A stretch of 9,201 nt of DNA from an uncultured Candidatus Nemicrothrix sp. (GTDB lineage: Bacteria; Actinomycetota; Acidimicrobiia; Acidimicrobiales; UBA8592): contig CAJWRY010000058.1 in the NCBI GenBank assembly GCA_913046155.1, positions 1 to 9,201 on the forward strand, written 5' to 3'. The notes beneath the pieces are model-generated. The model was not told the DNA's origin and did not search any database. It saw only the letters and a list, made by a program, of their open reading frames with translations. Positions 6,694 to 9,201 of the stretch are shown in pieces (position 1 is the stretch's first letter; each line of letters opens with the position of its first letter). A program made the translations under genes and the position numbers.

Positions 6694-6833
6694 TTGCTTA
6701 AACCTAGCATCTAATGCTTAACGAAGGTATGTCTCAAACTATTTCTAGAATCAATTACAGGCTTTATTAGATATGAATTTTCCCACCTCTTATTTCTGAA
6801 CTAAAACAGATTCCACTAAGACAGGAAGAGACG
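6694..6833. promoter_or_regulatory. Divergent promoter region between sulfatase and acyl-CoA ligase genes
   Basis: These 140 bases are AT-rich and must hold promoters for both directions. On the minus strand TTGAGA (6737-6732) and TTAGAT (6714-6709) are 17 bases apart, a fair sigma-70-like promoter for the sulfatase gene, although the -10 match is weak. An inverted repeat AGCAT-CTA-ATGCT (6706-6718) overlaps that -10, and a direct repeat TGCTTAA occurs at 6695 and 6715. An 8-bp palindrome TTCTAGAA lies at 6743-6750. No convincing plus-strand promoter was picked out. Confidence 0.5.
6706..6718. repeat. Inverted repeat AGCAT-N3-ATGCT, candidate operator
   Basis: Five-base arms with a three-base spacer lie 13 bases upstream of the sulfatase start and cover its candidate -10 box (6709-6714). 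A repressor bound here would block transcription of the sulfatase-phosphotransferase pair. The arms are short, so chance occurrence is possible. Confidence 0.3.
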
Positions 6834-8360
6834 ATGTTTGTACCACTGACCATAAAAGACCATCTTGAACGGGCCGATCTTGTGTACGGAAATCGGATAG
6901 GTATTATTGATGAACCGGACCAGCCAGCGTCGCCAATGGTTGATATGACTTACGGTTCTTTCGCAGCCAAAGCAAAGGCTATGGCTAAAGGGTTTGAAGA
7001 GTTAGGTGTTTCGCAGCAAGGCAGGGTTGCGATGGTCTCTCATAATGCGTCTCGGATGCTTACTTTTTTGTTTGGCACAGCTGCATGGGGCCGTATAGGA
7101 GTTCCGATTAACTTTCGGCTCAACCATGAAGAGATTAGCTATATTATCGAACATAGCGGTGCTGAAGTTCTGATCGTTGACCCTGAACTAGAGGACACAT
7201 TAAAAGAAGTAAAAGTAAAGCATTTCTTTTCGATGGGAAACGACTCTGACGAGATTCTCTATCAAGCGGGTGAACCTTCTCCTTGGGTTCCTGACGAAGA
7301 TGCAACGGCGACAATTAACTACACGAGTGGCACAACCGCGAGGCCCAAAGGTGTTGAAATGACCCATCGTATGTTATGGACGAATGCCGCAATATTTGGT
7401 TGGCAAACAGGCGTCAATGACCGTGATGTGTACTTACACACCCTTCCGATGTTCCATTGCAACGGCTGGGGGATGCCGTTCGCTTTAACTGCGATGGGTG
7501 TACCTCAGGTGGTGCTCAGAAAAGTTGACGGAAAAGAAATACTAAACCGAATTGAAAAGCATGGAGTTACGCTGATGTGCGGAGCTCCGGCAGTGGTAGC
7601 CGCAATCTTAGATGCAGCATCAGAATGGGATGGCCCTATACCGGGTGCTGGGATAACAAGAATCGTCGTCGCTGGAGCTCCACCACCTACATCAATCATT
7701 GAAAGAATAGAAACTGAACTAAATTGGGAATTTATCCAAATTTACGGTCTAACCGAAACCGCGCCGCTGTTAACAATGTCGCGAGGCAGATCAGAATGGG
7801 ATGAATTATCAACACCTGAAAGAGCAAAGTTGCTGGGTCGCGCTGGAGCACCCGCCCTTGGCGTTTCACTTAAAGTGACAGAAGACGGAGAAATTTGCGC
7901 ACGGTCGAACCATGTCTTGAAGGGTTACTGGTCTCAACCCGAAGCAACAAATGAGGCTATACGCGATGGATGGTTCCACACTGGTGACGGTGGGTACGTT
8001 GATGAGGATAACTATGTGACAATCGCCGACCGGAAGAAAGATGTCATCATCTCGGGTGGTGAGAATGTCTCTTCGATAGAAGTTGAAGATGTTTTATTTG
8101 CGCATGAACAAGTAACAGAGGTAGCTGTTATCGGTGTCCCCGATGAGAAATGGGGAGAGACAGTGAAAGCCCTTGTCGTTATTGAAGGTGAAATTTCGGA
8201 AGAGGAACTCATTGAATTCTGTCGAACGAAACTGGCTCACTACAAGTGCCCAACAAGCATAGAATTCCGTGATGAACTCGCCAGAACTGCAACAGGAAAA
8301 CTTCAGAAATATAAACTACGAGCCCCTTATTGGGAGGGTCACGAAAAACTCGTGAACTAA
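6834..8360 (+). CDS. AMP-forming acyl-CoA synthetase / CoA ligase (FadD-like)
   Basis: Activates a carboxylic acid with ATP to an acyl-adenylate and then to the CoA thioester; cytoplasmic. It has 508 residues, a normal length. Motifs in order are the phosphate-binding loop YTSGTTARPKG (163-173, with Ala169 where Gly is usual), HTLPMFHCNGW (202-212), IYGLTET (303-309), DGWFHTGD (378-385), the hinge region DRKKD (399-403, with Arg400), ISGGENVSSIEVE (406-418) and the catalytic lysine Lys489 in TATGKLQK. The pattern is that of the short/medium-chain and aromatic acid ligase branch annotated as AMP-dependent synthetase. Which acid is used cannot be read from the sequence. AGGAAGAG (6823-6830) is a good ribosome binding site for ATG 6834. 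It is co-directional with the SnoaL gene 12 bases on and divergent from the sulfatase gene. Confidence 0.93.
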   Translation: MFVPLTIKDHLERADLVYGNRIGIIDEPDQPASPMVDMTYGSFAAKAKAMAKGFEELGVSQQGRVAMVSHNASRMLTFLFGTAAWGRIGVPINFRLNHEEISYIIEHSGAEVLIVDPELEDTLKEVKVKHFFSMGNDSDEILYQAGEPSPWVPDEDATATINYTSGTTARPKGVEMTHRMLWTNAAIFGWQTGVNDRDVYLHTLPMFHCNGWGMPFALTAMGVPQVVLRKVDGKEILNRIEKHGVTLMCGAPAVVAAILDAASEWDGPIPGAGITRIVVAGAPPPTSIIERIETELNWEFIQIYGLTETAPLLTMSRGRSEWDELSTPERAKLLGRAGAPALGVSLKVTEDGEICARSNHVLKGYWSQPEATNEAIRDGWFHTGDGGYVDEDNYVTIADRKKDVIISGGENVSSIEVEDVLFAHEQVTEVAVIGVPDEKWGETVKALVVIEGEISEEELIEFCRTKLAHYKCPTSIEFRDELARTATGKLQKYKLRAPYWEGHEKLVN

Positions 8361-8366
8361 AAGGAG
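8361..8366 (+). promoter_or_regulatory. Strong ribosome binding site of the SnoaL-like gene
   Basis: AAGGAG starts directly after the ligase stop codon and lies 6 bases before ATG 8373. It fixes the start and supports efficient translation from the ligase transcript. Confidence 0.7.
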
Positions 8367-8372
8367 ATTGTT

Positions 8373-8726
8373 ATGGCTGGAGACGCATATCAAGTTATTG
8401 AGAAATTCTGGGAAAATCAAGATTCCGGAGATTACACGACAACAGAGCACCTGTTTGCGGAAGATGCTCTTTTCGTGGATCCCATATATGGAACCTTTCA
8501 AGGGAGAGAGCAAATTGGCGCATTCCTTCTGAAAATGAACCAAGCAGTAAAATCAATTAATGGCGTCTTTAGATTAGAGCAACTTTCAGGAAATGAAACA
8601 ACTGCCTGGGCTCAATGGTCCTTTACATCGGACCACGGCTATCGGGAAGGTGTAGGTGTCTATGAGGTAAAAAATAGCCAAATCACCTACTACCGTGACT
8701 ACATGAACGAATCCTCTGATACGTGA
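8373..8726 (+). CDS. SnoaL-like / NTF2-fold small protein
   Basis: A 117-residue single-domain protein. The start helix region AYQVIEKFWENQDSGDY, then HLFAEDALFVDPIYGTFQGREQIGAFL (26-52), and the terminal strand ITYYRDYMN (104-112) are the marks of SnoaL-like (NTF2-superfamily) proteins. Candidate pocket residues are Asp36 (FVDP) and Arg108-Asp109 (YRDY). Relatives include isomerases, hydrolases, polyketide cyclases and many proteins of unknown role, so the reaction is not assignable. The gene follows the CoA ligase by 12 bases and has an excellent ribosome binding site, so the two are very likely co-expressed and may act on the same carbon skeleton. Its stop lies 2 bases from the stop of the convergent MFS gene. 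Confidence 0.82.
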   Translation: MAGDAYQVIEKFWENQDSGDYTTTEHLFAEDALFVDPIYGTFQGREQIGAFLLKMNQAVKSINGVFRLEQLSGNETTAWAQWSFTSDHGYREGVGVYEVKNSQITYYRDYMNESSDT

Positions 8727-8728
8727 TG

Positions 8729-9201
8729 TTATTTACCTTCGAGAATTTCTTCTCCGATGACAGGTCCCTGCTTTAAAGTGAAAAACAAACCAAGAACCAC
8801 CGCAAATATTGCGCTGAAATAAAGCACTGCTGACAACGAAGTTGCATCCACTAGGGGACCGGCAATCAAATTCCCAAACGGAACGGTCCCACCGAATGAT
8901 AAAACCCAAATCGCTGCCACTCTGCCACGGATATTCTCATCAACGTGCTCCTGCCAATACGTGCTCAAGGTAGTAGGGAGGATTAAATAAAAGAACCCAA
9001 CAAAGAAAATAGCGAAATAACCTATATTGATTGAGCGAAGAAAGGTTAGCCACGCCAAGGTGATACCAAAGCCAATACATGACAACCTAATGAGCAAACT
9101 TCGCGACGCTTGAAGCAACACAGTGCCAACAATTGCAGCTCCAAATAAAGCCCCAAAACCGAAGGTTGCGTAAAACCACCCATACTGCGAGCTCTTTGCG
9201 T
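8729..9201 (-). CDS. MFS transporter, MFS_3 (EntS-like) type, N-terminal part missing
   Basis: C-terminal 156 residues of a 12-helix transporter; the frame stays open to the right edge, so the GTG at 9121 is internal. About five membrane segments are visible, starting with YGWFYATFGFGALFGAAIVG and ending with VLYFSAIFAVVLGLFFTL. Between the third and fourth lies STYWQEHVDENIRGRVAAIW, the loop typical of the MFS_3 / enterobactin-exporter-like group, where it reads roughly Q-x-x-VPDELRGRV. The fourth segment then runs GGTVPFGNLIAGPLVD. Most members export small molecules such as siderophores or drugs; the substrate here is unknown. It is convergent with the SnoaL-like gene, with only two bases between stops and no hairpin terminator seen there. 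Whether it belongs to the same system cannot be judged because its promoter side is outside the window. Confidence 0.85.
   Translation of the reverse strand, partial: AKSSQYGWFYATFGFGALFGAAIVGTVLLQASRSLLIRLSCIGFGITLAWLTFLRSINIGYFAIFFVGFFYLILPTTLSTYWQEHVDENIRGRVAAIWVLSFGGTVPFGNLIAGPLVDATSLSAVLYFSAIFAVVLGLFFTLKQGPVIGEEILEGK

Noticed and set aside
9119..9121. GTG 9121 as the start of a short membrane protein
   Set aside because: The frame continues upstream to the window edge with transporter-like sequence, so this is the C-terminal part of a longer MFS protein.

Overview
The window is ordinary bacterial chromosome, densely coding, with G+C in the mid-40s per cent judged by eye. It holds nine genes, two of them cut by the window edges. 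There is no RNA gene, insertion sequence or CRISPR array, and no gene-free stretch over 300 bases. Short intergenic gaps, a possible leaderless promoter and the protein families (NMT1-type ABC importer, TetR pairs, FadD-like ligase, SnoaL-like protein, type I sulfatase, phosphotransferase, MFS_3 transporter) would fit an environmental, possibly marine, actinobacterium of the Acidimicrobiia kind. This taxonomic guess is weak because no marker gene is present.

Layout. Positions 1-2853 (+) carry an ABC importer in the order substrate-binding protein (5' end missing), ATPase, permease. This is the nitrate/sulfonate/taurine architecture. A strong GC-rich stem-loop lies between the binding protein and the ATPase. 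Positions 2885-4127 (+) carry two TetR-family regulators that align with each other over their whole length, with a 12-bp perfect palindrome and a candidate leaderless promoter between them. Positions 4144-6693 (-) carry a sulfatase followed after 3 bases by a phosphotransferase of the APH/ecdysteroid-kinase fold. A 140-base divergent region (6694-6833) separates these from an AMP-forming acyl-CoA ligase and a small SnoaL/NTF2-fold protein (6834-8726, +). The C-terminal half of an MFS transporter (8729-9201, -) converges on that pair.

How the genes may work together (inference). The importer would bring in a small organic compound, possibly a sulfate ester or sulfonate. The sulfatase has no signal peptide, so it should act in the cytoplasm and would remove sulfate after import. 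The kinase-fold enzyme, the CoA ligase and the SnoaL protein would process the carbon skeleton, and the MFS protein might export a product. The TetR pair is the obvious local regulator. The joint function rests on proximity and protein family only; no substrate can be read from the sequence.
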